Assembly: GCA_021156265.1 (NCBI GenBank)
Contig: JAJNBR010000083.1
Coordinates: 1-12,540, forward strand
DNA from: Flavipsychrobacter sp.
GTDB taxonomy: Bacteria; Bacteroidota; Bacteroidia; Chitinophagales; Chitinophagaceae
DNA: 12,540 nt
Direction of reading: 5' to 3'
Shown here: in pieces, positions 1-6,439 of the stretch
Layout of the letters: each line of letters opens with the position of its first letter
How positions within the stretch are numbered: position 1 is the stretch's first letter
Made by a program: the position numbers and the translations under genes
The notes under the pieces: model-generated
Databases searched by the model: none
What the model saw: only the letters and a program-made list of their open reading frames with translations
What the model was told of the DNA's origin: nothing

Positions 1-45
1 AGGTGTTCCCACTTAATACACTATCAACAGTTACGACAAACTGCT

Positions 46-1587
46 TTATGGTTGAAGCAATATTCTGTAGGTAGTGGCATCGTTGCCGTTAGCTATTTGT
101 ATCAGGTAAACGCCAGCGCTATACCCATTGAGATCCACCGATGCTTTTCCATCTGTCAGCCCGACGGTTTGGAGGAGCTGCCCGCTTGTGTTGTATACAT
201 GTACGGTGGCGTTTTTGTAGTCGCCTTTAGTGCTCACCTGCACGGTGTTGCTGGTTACAGTAGGGTAGATGCTGATGGCATTCTCGACTGCCACCTCGTC
301 TACCGATACGGGAGGGCCGAATTTTACAAGCCAGAAATCAGCCGACCCATGTACTCCCGAGCCCGTTGCATCCATATCGGAAGAGCTTGTATATCCGCCC
401 GCTATAAAACCGCCATCGCTGGTTATAACGCCCCGGTTGCCGATATCTGAAAAACTACCTCCCACTGGCCGGTTCCAGTGTATACTGCCATCTGCATTCA
501 ATTCCAATGCCCACATATCGGCATATCCGTGTCCATCCACTACATCACCGTCTTGCGAACTGGTATAACCCACAACAAGATAACGGCCGGATTTTTCCTG
601 TATGTCATTACCAAAATCATCGTCGCTGCCGCCATAGGTTTTCAGCCATTCGATCTCTCCGGTAGCATTGGTCTTTACCACCCAAAGATCGCTCGCGCCG
701 TGATTGCCCACCACGTCTGTATCGTTGGATTCTGTGTTGCCGCACATAATATATCCATCCGGTGTTTCAAGCACAGTACTGGCAAATTCGCCCGAGCTTC
801 CACCATACCTTTTCTGCCATTGTATACTACCGGTGGGCGATATTTTTAAAAGAAATACATCGTCCTGGCCATAGCCGGAACCAAAATCTCCCGAAACGGA
901 ACGCGTGTGGCCCGATACTACATATCCGCCGTCAACGGTTTGCTTTACAGATTGAGCGCCATCTGAACCTGGTCCACCGTAGGTTTGCTCCCATTCGATA
1001 TTTCCGCTAACATCCAGTTTGACTATCCAAGCGTCGCTACTGCCTTTGGAATTGGCTATATCCCCGTTCCAAGACCCTGTATTTCCTGCAAACGCGTATC
1101 CGCCATCCGCAGTCTCGATCATGTCCGTGGGATAGTCGCCATTGGTACCGCCGTAGGTACGTTGCCAGGCAATAGCTCCGGTCGAGGTTAGTTTTACGAG
1201 CCAGATATCTGGGCCGCCTTTGCTAGCCGTTACATCGCCGTCACCCGACGGCGTTCCGCACAGAACTAGGTATCCGCCATCTTTAGTTACAACGATGCGG
1301 TAACCATAATCGTCAAGGCTGCCGCCGAGGCACTTCTGCCAGGCAATGGTGCCCACTGCGTCGGTCTTTATCACCCAGGCCTCAGTGCTGCCGTGGGCAC
1401 CTGCCACGTCTCCATTTTTTGAATTGGCATACCCCACCACAATATAACCACCGTCGGGTGTTGGTTTTATATCCTTAAGGGCTTCTATCAGGCTGCCGCC
1501 GTAAGCTTTTTGCCATTCAATATCCCGTTGGGCGGTTAAAGAAGCAGAGAAGAGAATTGATAATGTAAATAGTAATAAGGATTTCAT
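46..1587 (-). CDS. Secreted seven-repeat protein with T9SS type A sorting domain
   Basis: This 513-residue protein is predicted to be exported and then secreted or surface-anchored by the type IX secretion system. The start chosen is the ATG at 1587, because a signal peptide follows at once (charged MK, hydrophobic core, cleavage after TAQ near residue 20). The open frame runs 48 codons further upstream, but that stretch looks non-coding. Residues about 25-430 hold seven repeats of about 56 residues, each opening with W-x-x-x-[YLV]GG, then DGGY-like, GD-rich and HG..D.W..K segments. Residues 434-513 form the sorting domain (ISIYPTVTSNTV, VYNTSGQLLQ, final YRILLQP). Seven repeats of this size suggest a seven-bladed beta-propeller; that fold is inference. 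No catalytic motif is visible, so ligand and role are unknown. No Shine-Dalgarno sequence is seen, which is usual in this phylum. The gene stands alone, divergent from the gene at 1866. Confidence 0.9.
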   Translation of the reverse strand: MKSLLLFTLSILFSASLTAQRDIEWQKAYGGSLIEALKDIKPTPDGGYIVVGYANSKNGDVAGAHGSTEAWVIKTDAVGTIAWQKCLGGSLDDYGYRIVVTKDGGYLVLCGTPSGDGDVTASKGGPDIWLVKLTSTGAIAWQRTYGGTNGDYPTDMIETADGGYAFAGNTGSWNGDIANSKGSSDAWIVKLDVSGNIEWEQTYGGPGSDGAQSVKQTVDGGYVVSGHTRSVSGDFGSGYGQDDVFLLKISPTGSIQWQKRYGGSSGEFASTVLETPDGYIMCGNTESNDTDVVGNHGASDLWVVKTNATGEIEWLKTYGGSDDDFGNDIQEKSGRYLVVGYTSSQDGDVVDGHGYADMWALELNADGSIHWNRPVGGSFSDIGNRGVITSDGGFIAGGYTSSSDMDATGSGVHGSADFWLVKFGPPVSVDEVAVENAISIYPTVTSNTVQVSTKGDYKNATVHVYNTSGQLLQTVGLTDGKASVDLNGYSAGVYLIQIANGNDATTYRILLQP

Positions 1588-1763
1588 AAAAAATAGGTTT
1601 AATCGTGATATAAAACTAAAATTTAACTGCTGCACTGCATAGCCTTTTAGAGGATAGGTTATATTTTTTGACATTATCGTGAATATTGAAGTGTGTCTCA
1701 TACTGGCCGAAATATCCACTTCGACCCACACCGATGCAAGCGTCTGTTTGAAACGAACTGCTT

Positions 1764-1795
1764 TTTGTCAATTAGACATTAATTTCGTATATTTG
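1764..1795 (+). promoter_or_regulatory. Bacteroidota-type promoter for the gene at 1866
   Basis: TTTG at 1764-1767, a 20-nt spacer and TATATTTG at 1788-1795 match the Bacteroidota primary-sigma consensus TTTG-N19-21-TAnnTTTG. Transcription would start near 1801, giving a leader of about 65 nt that carries the palindrome at 1821-1839. The match is seen directly; activity is inferred. Confidence 0.75.
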
Positions 1796-1820
1796 TGTTA
1801 TTGTAAACCTATCTCCTTCT

Positions 1821-1839
1821 CCTCCCTTCCGAAGGGAGG
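1821..1839. repeat. GC-rich 19-nt palindrome in the leader
   Basis: CCTCCCTTCCGAAGGGAGG has 9-nt arms around a single base and is followed by GGCCGGGAGGGATG. It lies between the promoter at 1764-1795 and the ATG at 1866. It resembles dispersed REP-like palindromes that I recall from intergenic DNA in this phylum, but copy number cannot be tested within one window. It could also act as a leader hairpin that affects expression. It has no U-tract, so it is not a standard terminator. Confidence 0.55.
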
Positions 1840-1865
1840 CCGGGAGGGATGTCAAACTATCACCA

Positions 1866-2075
1866 ATGACCAAAAGCCAGAAAACCTTTCTGCGCGAATA
1901 CCTGCGCACCGGCGATAAGATGGCCGCCTACCGCGAGGCCTATCCTAAAGCAAAAGAATCATCCATCAAAAGCGCCGTCAACCGCCTGATGCGCGACAAC
2001 CCGGCCATAGCACAGGCTGTACACGACAAAGACCAGGAGCTTGATAAAGCACCTGGCCAAATACGAGTTGCGTGA
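1866..2075 (+). CDS. Terminase small-subunit-like HTH N-terminus, 5' part of a split gene
   Basis: This 69-residue frame begins at an ATG preceded by a good promoter. Its first 58 or so residues (MTKSQKTFLREYLRTGD, then MAAYREAYP, then SAVNRLMRDNPAIAQAV) resemble the N-terminal DNA-binding helix-turn-helix of phage terminase small subunits, whose typical pattern is LTxKQxxFxxEYLxxGxxxxAxxxAG followed by an NPxI helix. The last 11 residues (DKAPGQIRVA and neighbours) look like out-of-frame readthrough. The next frame, open from 2011 and extending to 3231, continues the protein-like composition. Joining the frames at 2037-2043 gives DKDQELIKHLAKYEL, so one extra T in GAGCTTGATAAA would explain the split. 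No large terminase, portal or capsid gene lies nearby, so a phage packaging role is not supported. The resemblance is judged by eye. Confidence 0.6.
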   Translation: MTKSQKTFLREYLRTGDKMAAYREAYPKAKESSIKSAVNRLMRDNPAIAQAVHDKDQELDKAPGQIRVA

Positions 2076-3231
2076 ACTGCTGGCCAACGTCATACATGGC
2101 CGCGAGCTGACGGAAAAGATATTCCGCACACGCGATGGCTTCGAAAGACAATTTGTAACACCAGGCGTATCGCAAAAAATAGCAGCGGCTAATGCCTGCA
2201 TCAGGCTGGAAGGCTGGGGCAGGGCGCCTGCGCGCGTAAAAGAGAAGAAGGAAGATAAAGACGCAGCGCCGGAGGAGTGGACAGCTCCCGAGATACTGAT
2301 AGCAGGCATACCTATAGACGATTACAGCGCATTACATGGCTATACTATCCGGGCGTATTTCGACACGGAGGATGGTACGAATAAATGGTGGCCACTTGAC
2401 ACCAACATGCAGCGGTATCTGGACCTGCAGCAACGCAGGAGTGCGCGCAAAGATGCAGAGCGACAAGAACGGATGACACCGCAGCTGGAACGTGAAGAAC
2501 AGGAGGCTATACGGGCGTTTGAAAGCAGGACGGTGGACGAAACCGGGTATCTTCCGCAGCATAAAGTAATTGACGACCTGCGCGAAGACTACGTGGAAAC
2601 AAAGGATAAGGACAAACTAAAAGAACTGCAGGCCGTGCAAAAAATGTGCGGACTACGTTTCCAGCCCCACCGCCACCGCTACGAAGCCGAACGCGAAGCC
2701 GGCTGGGAGTTTCACCCGCTGAACAACAATCTTATACGGAAAGCAGGCAACAAAAATGCAGCACTTTCAAATCCTTCCCCAATCCGGCAACAAACGGAAA
2801 CAAATCAAGGTTGTCATTCCCATCAGGGCTGTCATTCCGAACGCAGAGAGGAATCTCCCGGGCCCATGCAAGCAGCTACATCGATAGATCATTCACCGGT
2901 CACACATCATAAATCAACCGATCCCGAACGAGTACCCCAACAAAACCCGCCACCAGACCACGCTACACTCCTGAAACAAGGCTACACACCCTTAAAAGAG
3001 CTGATGCAAGATGAATTCGATTATTATATCCGCAACCAGGGCAGCACCACCTGGCAGCAGAAGAAGCAATTAGAACGCTTCGTCGCCCACCGCAATGCCA
3101 CGCCGGAAATACGGAAACAAATAGAGCAGGAAACCGGCTGGTTCTATCACCCCGAAAACCCATTATATGCCAAAAGAGACCCGAAAAAGCCCTTAGTGAG
3201 AACGGAGTTCAAAGGCCTGCCGCGGTATTGA
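2041..3231 (+). CDS. Modular protein of unknown function, 3' part of a split gene
   Basis: This frame gives 396 residues if read from TTG 2041, which is probably not a true start. It overlaps the HTH frame at 1866-2075 and looks like its continuation after a +1 shift, for a joined protein of about 450 residues. Residues 1-60 are helical. Residues 61-165 are charged and rich in Lys, Glu and Arg. Residues 169-226 and 314-371 are two copies of one module that aligns without gaps over 58 residues, from GY.P to GW..HP. Residues about 240-305 form a low-complexity linker that includes CHSERREESPG, the translation of a dispersed DNA repeat. The C-terminus (KKPLVRTEFKGLPRY) is basic. I recognise no enzyme motif. 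It may be a DNA-binding protein with a repeated accessory domain, or a decaying gene. Long, clean coding over 1.2 kb argues that any frameshift is recent, programmed or a sequencing error. Confidence 0.6.
   Translation: MIKHLAKYELRELLANVIHGRELTEKIFRTRDGFERQFVTPGVSQKIAAANACIRLEGWGRAPARVKEKKEDKDAAPEEWTAPEILIAGIPIDDYSALHGYTIRAYFDTEDGTNKWWPLDTNMQRYLDLQQRRSARKDAERQERMTPQLEREEQEAIRAFESRTVDETGYLPQHKVIDDLREDYVETKDKDKLKELQAVQKMCGLRFQPHRHRYEAEREAGWEFHPLNNNLIRKAGNKNAALSNPSPIRQQTETNQGCHSHQGCHSERREESPGPMQAATSIDHSPVTHHKSTDPERVPQQNPPPDHATLLKQGYTPLKELMQDEFDYYIRNQGSTTWQQKKQLERFVAHRNATPEIRKQIEQETGWFYHPENPLYAKRDPKKPLVRTEFKGLPRY
2545..2718 (+). repeat. 58-residue protein module, copy A
   Basis: Residues 169-226 of the 2041 frame run from GYLPQHKVIDD to AGWEFHP. 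They align without gaps to copy B (2980-3153), sharing G1, Y2, P4, D11, Y16, R45, E51, G53, W54, H57 and P58, with similar residues between. This is an internal protein duplication, not a recent DNA duplication, since the nucleotide sequences have diverged. Confidence 0.65.
2806..2862. repeat. Dispersed palindromic repeat embedded in frame in the coding region
   Basis: GTCATTCCGAACGCAGAGAG followed by GAATCTCCCGGG (2831-2862) matches a repeat I recall as common between genes in this phylum, whose translation CHSERREESPG is familiar from many over-called ORFs. ATTCC (2834-2838) and GGAAT (2850-2854) form a short inverted repeat. A degenerate 18-nt tandem copy precedes it: 2806-2823 against 2824-2841 match at 14 of 18 bases and encode QGCHSH and QGCHSE. 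The element keeps the reading frame and falls in the linker between the two 58-residue modules. Confidence 0.65.
2980..3153 (+). repeat. 58-residue protein module, copy B
   Basis: Residues 314-371 of the 2041 frame run from GYTPLKELMQD to TGWFYHP. This is the second copy of the module at 2545-2718, with identical length and the same GY.P start and GW..HP end. After it come ENPLYAK and a basic tail, matching LNNNLIRK after copy A, so the similarity may extend a few residues further. Confidence 0.65.
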
Positions 3232-3302
3232 GGGCCGTGTTAGAGTAATTCACCCCAATCAGATCAACCAGCCAAATCAGACTAGCCGGAGGTTCAGACA
3301 AA

Positions 3303-3328
3303 CAAAAACGCCCGGCAAAGCTGGGCGT
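3303..3328 (-). terminator. Rho-independent terminator of the sigma factor gene
   Basis: ACGCCCGGC (3308-3316) and GCTGGGCGT (3320-3328) form a 9-bp stem with one G-U pair and an AAA loop. On the minus strand the hairpin is followed by TTTTTG, giving a U-tract. It starts 24 nt beyond the sigma factor stop codon at 3352. On the plus strand there is no U-run right after the stem, so it mainly serves the minus strand. Confidence 0.8.
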
Positions 3329-3351
3329 GTAAAAAAGTAAAGATGGTTGAA

Positions 3352-4221
3352 TTAGTTACCTAAGTAAGATTTTAGCAGCTGGCAGCGGCTGGCGGTGCGC
3401 AGCTTAGTGATGGCTTTGTCTTTGATCTGGCGTACACGCTCGCGGGTAAGCGAGAATTTTTCGCCGATGTCTTCCAGGCTCATTGGATGCTCTACGCTGA
3501 TACCGAAGTACAGCTTGATCACATCGCGCTGGCGGTCTGTCAAAGTGCTCAGTGAGCGCTCGATCTCGCAACGGAGTGAATCGTAGTGTTCCAGTTCAGA
3601 GTCTGCAGATTCAGAGTTAGGATTTTCCAGTACGTCCAGCAGGGTGTTGTCCTCGCTGTCAACGAAAGGCGCATCTACAGATACGTGGCGGGCAGCTACA
3701 CCGAGGGTAGTTTCCACTTCTTCGGTACCAATGTCCAGCAATTCAGCCAGTTCTTCGGTCGATGGTTCGCGCTCGTACTCTTGTTCCAGCTGCGAATAAG
3801 CCTTGCTGATCTTGTTAGACAGGCCTACTTTGTTGAGCGGCAGGCGAACGATACGTGATTGTTCGGCCAAAGCTTGTAAGATAGATTGACGGATCCACCA
3901 TACAGCGTAAGAGATGAATTTAAAACCTCTTGTTTCGTCAAAGCGTTGTGCGGCCTTGATAAGACCCAGGTTACCCTCGTTGATCAGGTCACTCAGGGAA
4001 AGACCCTGGTTCTGGTACTGTTTGGCAACCGATACCACGAAGCGCAGGTTGGCTTTGGTAAGTTTTTCAAGGGCATACTGATCACCTTGTTTGATTCGGA
4101 TGGCCAGTTGAACCTCTTCCTCGGGCGTGATCAAATCTACTTTACCGATCTCCTGCAGATATTTCTCAAGAGACTGGCTTTCACGATTGGTAATCGATTT
4201 CGTGATTTTTAGCTGACGCAT
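3352..4221 (-). CDS. rpoD: Primary RNA polymerase sigma factor RpoD/SigA
   Basis: This 289-residue protein is the housekeeping sigma-70 subunit that directs RNA polymerase to promoters of the TTTG-N20-TAnnTTTG type. Bacteroidota primary sigma factors are short, lack region 1.1 and begin MRQLKI, so the ATG at 4221 was preferred to one two codons upstream at 4227. Region 1.2 is at about 17-50 (SLEKYLQEIGKVDLI). Region 2 is at 51-121, including NEGNLGLIKA, RFDETRGFKFISYA and VWWIRQSI. Region 3 is at about 133-210. Region 4 is at about 220-280, with the recognition helix-turn-helix SLEDIGEKFSLTRERVRQIK at 248-267. All parts are intact. It is monocistronic, with its own promoter and terminator. 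Confidence 0.96.
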   Translation of the reverse strand: MRQLKITKSITNRESQSLEKYLQEIGKVDLITPEEEVQLAIRIKQGDQYALEKLTKANLRFVVSVAKQYQNQGLSLSDLINEGNLGLIKAAQRFDETRGFKFISYAVWWIRQSILQALAEQSRIVRLPLNKVGLSNKISKAYSQLEQEYEREPSTEELAELLDIGTEEVETTLGVAARHVSVDAPFVDSEDNTLLDVLENPNSESADSELEHYDSLRCEIERSLSTLTDRQRDVIKLYFGISVEHPMSLEDIGEKFSLTRERVRQIKDKAITKLRTASRCQLLKSYLGN

Positions 4222-4300
4222 GGACATAGGTAAAGCATTAAATGGTTAGACAATTCAGGCAGTAAACGTTGATAATGAATGTTGAATGACATTACTATGG

Positions 4301-4332
4301 CAAATCTAAGGGTAGACTCAATTCAACCCAAA
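4301..4332 (-). promoter_or_regulatory. Promoter of rpoD
   Basis: Reading the minus strand, TTTG (4332-4329), a 20-nt spacer and TAGATTTG (4308-4301) fit the Bacteroidota consensus exactly. The start would be near 4295, leaving a leader of about 75 nt before the ATG at 4221. The sigma factor thus appears to be transcribed from the promoter type it recognises itself. Confidence 0.75.
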
Positions 4333-4480
4333 AAAATTTAAGGAATTGTTAACACCGAATTTTCCACATATATTATGATTATGACTATGCTATTGTATAT
4401 GAAAGTTAACGAAAAATTTTGATTGTTCAATCCTTTTTCTATTATTGCAGCAGAAGTTAATTCAAGCGAACCTTTCTACA

Positions 4481-4861
4481 ATGAAGAAAAAGATGATGTA
4501 CTCCCTGGAGTTCCCGGTTAGGTGTTCACCTTCCATTTTATATGAATTTTTATCAACACCCGTTGGTTTGCAGGAATGGTTCGCTGATAAAGTTGACCAA
4601 CGTGACCAGCTTTTCTATTTCAGCTGGAACGGCGCCATTGATACTGCCGAAGTGATAGAGCAGGCAGAGAACGAGTTTATACGCTATCGCTGGGACTATT
4701 ACAGTCCTGACGAATTCTTTGAATTCAGCATAGATCAAAGCCCGATAACCAACGAAACTATTTTGCGGATCACCGACTTTGCAGACAAGGCGGAGCTGAA
4801 AGACCAGGAACGTTTATGGAACTCGCAGGTAAATGATCTGAAGCACAGGATAGGCAGCTAA
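4481..4861 (+). CDS. START-like domain protein (AHSA1-related)
   Basis: This is a 126-residue cytoplasmic protein of the small START-like family widespread in Bacteroidota. The ATG at 4481 (MKKKMMYSLEFPV) agrees with the usual family start; upstream codons are open but begin only with TTG at 4445. Family features are SPSILYEFLSTPVGLQEWFA near residues 16-35, FSWNG, a central YRW segment, FFEF, and the C-terminal helix LWNSQVNDLKHRIGS. The fold forms a hydrophobic cavity, but the ligand is unknown. It is divergent from rpoD, and its hairpin terminator at 4878-4909 suggests a single-gene unit. Only a weak promoter-like TATTATTG (4440-4447) is visible upstream. Confidence 0.88.
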   Translation: MKKKMMYSLEFPVRCSPSILYEFLSTPVGLQEWFADKVDQRDQLFYFSWNGAIDTAEVIEQAENEFIRYRWDYYSPDEFFEFSIDQSPITNETILRITDFADKAELKDQERLWNSQVNDLKHRIGS

Positions 4862-4877
4862 GCCGCTTACCATATCT

Positions 4878-4909
4878 TTAAAGCTTGCTCCTCGCAAGCT
4901 TTAATTTTA
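4878..4909 (+). terminator. Terminator after the START-like gene
   Basis: TTAAAGCTTGC (4878-4888), loop TCCTC and GCAAGCTTTAA (4894-4904) form a perfect 11-bp stem followed by TTTTAT. It begins 17 nt after the stop codon and separates this gene from the envelope operon downstream. Confidence 0.82.
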
Positions 4910-4961
4910 TAATTAATGGTTAATCCCCCACGGGCGTCGGGTAAATAGCCGCCGTTTTGTG

Positions 4962-4969
4962 TAGGTTTG
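4962..4969 (+). promoter_or_regulatory. Possible -7 element of the envelope operon
   Basis: TAGGTTTG matches TAnnTTTG and lies 24 nt before the inferred TTG start at 4994, after the terminator at 4878-4909. No TTTG or TTG is present at the expected distance of about 20 nt upstream, so the promoter is incomplete or relies on an activator. The leader would be only about 20 nt. Confidence 0.45.
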
Positions 4970-4993
4970 CACACCGGAACAGACACTAGCCTC

Positions 4994-6439
4994 TTGATAA
5001 AAAAACTGGACATACTCATTCTTCGCAGCTTTATAGGTCCTTTTATCGTCACCTTTTTTATTACGCTGTTTGTACTGGTCATGCAGTTTTTCTGGCTGTA
5101 CATGGACGAGCTGATAGGCAAAGGGCTCGGTACATGGCTTATCGTGCAGCTGTTGTTCTTCATGTCGACCACCATGGTACCGCTGGCATTACCCCTGGGT
5201 ATCCTGCTGGCCTCTATCATGACGTTTGGCAACATGGGCGAGAATTTTGAGCTGGTGGCTATCAAATCAGCCGGTATCTCGCTGTTGCGTTTTATGAGGC
5301 CGCTGTTGTTGTTCATCATTTTTATTGGTGCACTGGGGTTCCTGTTCAACAACAACGTGATCCCTTTCGCCAACCTGAAAGCGCTGTCGCTTCTGTACGA
5401 TCTGAGAAATTCCAAGCCGGCGCTCAACATCCGCGCGGGGCAGTTCAATTCAGATATCAAAGATTACTCGATCCGGGTAGGTGAAAAAGACAATGACGGA
5501 AAGACCATACGTAACGTTGTGATCTATGATCACACATCGGGGATGGGCAATGAAAAACTGGTGCTGGCTAAGCAAGGCCAGATGATCCCGTCACCCGATA
5601 AGCAATACATGATCTTCAGGCTGAAGGATGGCTGGCGCTACGATGAAAGCGCAGGCAGCAGCGGCCAGGCAAACAAGCAGATCCGCATGTATTTCAAAAG
5701 CTGGGACAAGGTATTTGACCTGTCATCATTTAGGGTGAGCCGCACGAATGAAGATCTCTTTAAGGACGCTTACCAAATGATGGACGTATCTCAGCTTACG
5801 GAGCGCATAGACAGCCTTCAACGGCACCAGAAGCGCCTGCGTAATAACGTAAACACTTACCTCGGTCCGTACATCACTATCCTGTCTAAGGGCGAAGATG
5901 GGAAAGCGCTGGTGAAAAAAATGCCGTCAAAACCTGTCCATAAGTATGATTCGACTTTCGTGCAGGTGATAAATGACACCTTACGTTACAGGGTAACTCA
6001 ACTGGCCGCGAGCCAGGTACGCAATTCACAAAGTCTTGTTGGGATAACAGCTGTTGACTATAAGATACATACGGATAATTACCTGAAGTTTAATGTCGAA
6101 TGGCACAGGAAGTTTACCCTTTCCTTTGCCTGTGTGTTGCTGTTTTTGATCGGTGCCCCATTAGGAGCCATCATACGGAAAGGCGGATTGGGAATGCCGC
6201 TTGTAATAGCCGTCGCGTTTTTTGTGGTCTTTCACATCATGTCTATTACGGGTGAAAAGCTGGCCAAGACAGGAGCGGTATCGCCGGCAATAGGTATGTG
6301 GCTGGCTACTGCAATGTTGCTGCCAATTGCATTTATACTCATTCAACAAGCCAGGAACGACTCCCAGATCTTTACCAAGGAGTGGTATCTTAGGGTTTGG
6401 AAAAGAATTTCCGGGATATGGTCAAAAAAAGCCGCATAA
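4994..6439 (+). CDS. LptF/LptG-type permease (YjgP/YjgQ family)
   Basis: This is an inner-membrane subunit of the Lpt ABC transporter, which lifts lipopolysaccharide from the inner membrane to the periplasmic bridge with LptB and LptC. The 481-residue form starts at TTG 4994 (MIKKLDILILRSFIGPF), which fits the family start; no ATG lies nearby, and the upstream TTG at 4967 overlaps the likely -7 box. Three N-terminal membrane helices (about 12-38, 47-75, 98-118), a large periplasmic beta-rich domain (about 125-370) and three C-terminal helices (about 374-394, 400-418, 431-451) give the usual topology. PLALPLGILLA and FLIGAPLGAIIRKGGLG are typical family segments. LptF and LptG are hard to tell apart in this phylum, so no symbol is given. 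It is the first gene of a four-gene operon. Confidence 0.9.
   Translation: MIKKLDILILRSFIGPFIVTFFITLFVLVMQFFWLYMDELIGKGLGTWLIVQLLFFMSTTMVPLALPLGILLASIMTFGNMGENFELVAIKSAGISLLRFMRPLLLFIIFIGALGFLFNNNVIPFANLKALSLLYDLRNSKPALNIRAGQFNSDIKDYSIRVGEKDNDGKTIRNVVIYDHTSGMGNEKLVLAKQGQMIPSPDKQYMIFRLKDGWRYDESAGSSGQANKQIRMYFKSWDKVFDLSSFRVSRTNEDLFKDAYQMMDVSQLTERIDSLQRHQKRLRNNVNTYLGPYITILSKGEDGKALVKKMPSKPVHKYDSTFVQVINDTLRYRVTQLAASQVRNSQSLVGITAVDYKIHTDNYLKFNVEWHRKFTLSFACVLLFLIGAPLGAIIRKGGLGMPLVIAVAFFVVFHIMSITGEKLAKTGAVSPAIGMWLATAMLLPIAFILIQQARNDSQIFTKEWYLRVWKRISGIWSKKAA

Noticed and set aside
52..1191. Several plus-strand open frames opposite the seven-repeat protein
   Set aside because: They are antisense shadows of a gene with clear signal peptide, repeats and sorting domain, and their translations show no family features.
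2041..2043. TTG as true start of a separate second gene
   Set aside because: No ribosome site or promoter precedes it, and the sequence continues naturally from the HTH frame if one base is skipped.
1959..2309. Minus-strand frame opposite the frame junction of the split HTH gene
   Set aside because: The coding signal and promoter favour the plus strand; this frame shows no recognisable domain.
1866..3231. Prophage remnant
   Set aside because: Only a terminase-small-subunit-like HTH is present. There is no integrase, large terminase, portal, capsid or attachment repeat, and housekeeping genes lie on both sides.
4417..4447. Promoter for the START-like gene (TTTTG, 18-nt spacer, TATTATTG)
   Set aside because: The -7 box has a mismatch in the TTTG part and the spacer is short, so it is too weak to list as a feature.
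4867..5460. Minus-strand open frame of 197 codons across the permease start
   Set aside because: It lies antisense to the well-supported LptF/LptG gene and runs across the terminator and likely promoter; the composition is not protein-like.
6397..6417. Upstream TTG start for the PAP2 gene
   Set aside because: An ATG at 6418 is available and the extra seven residues add no family feature.
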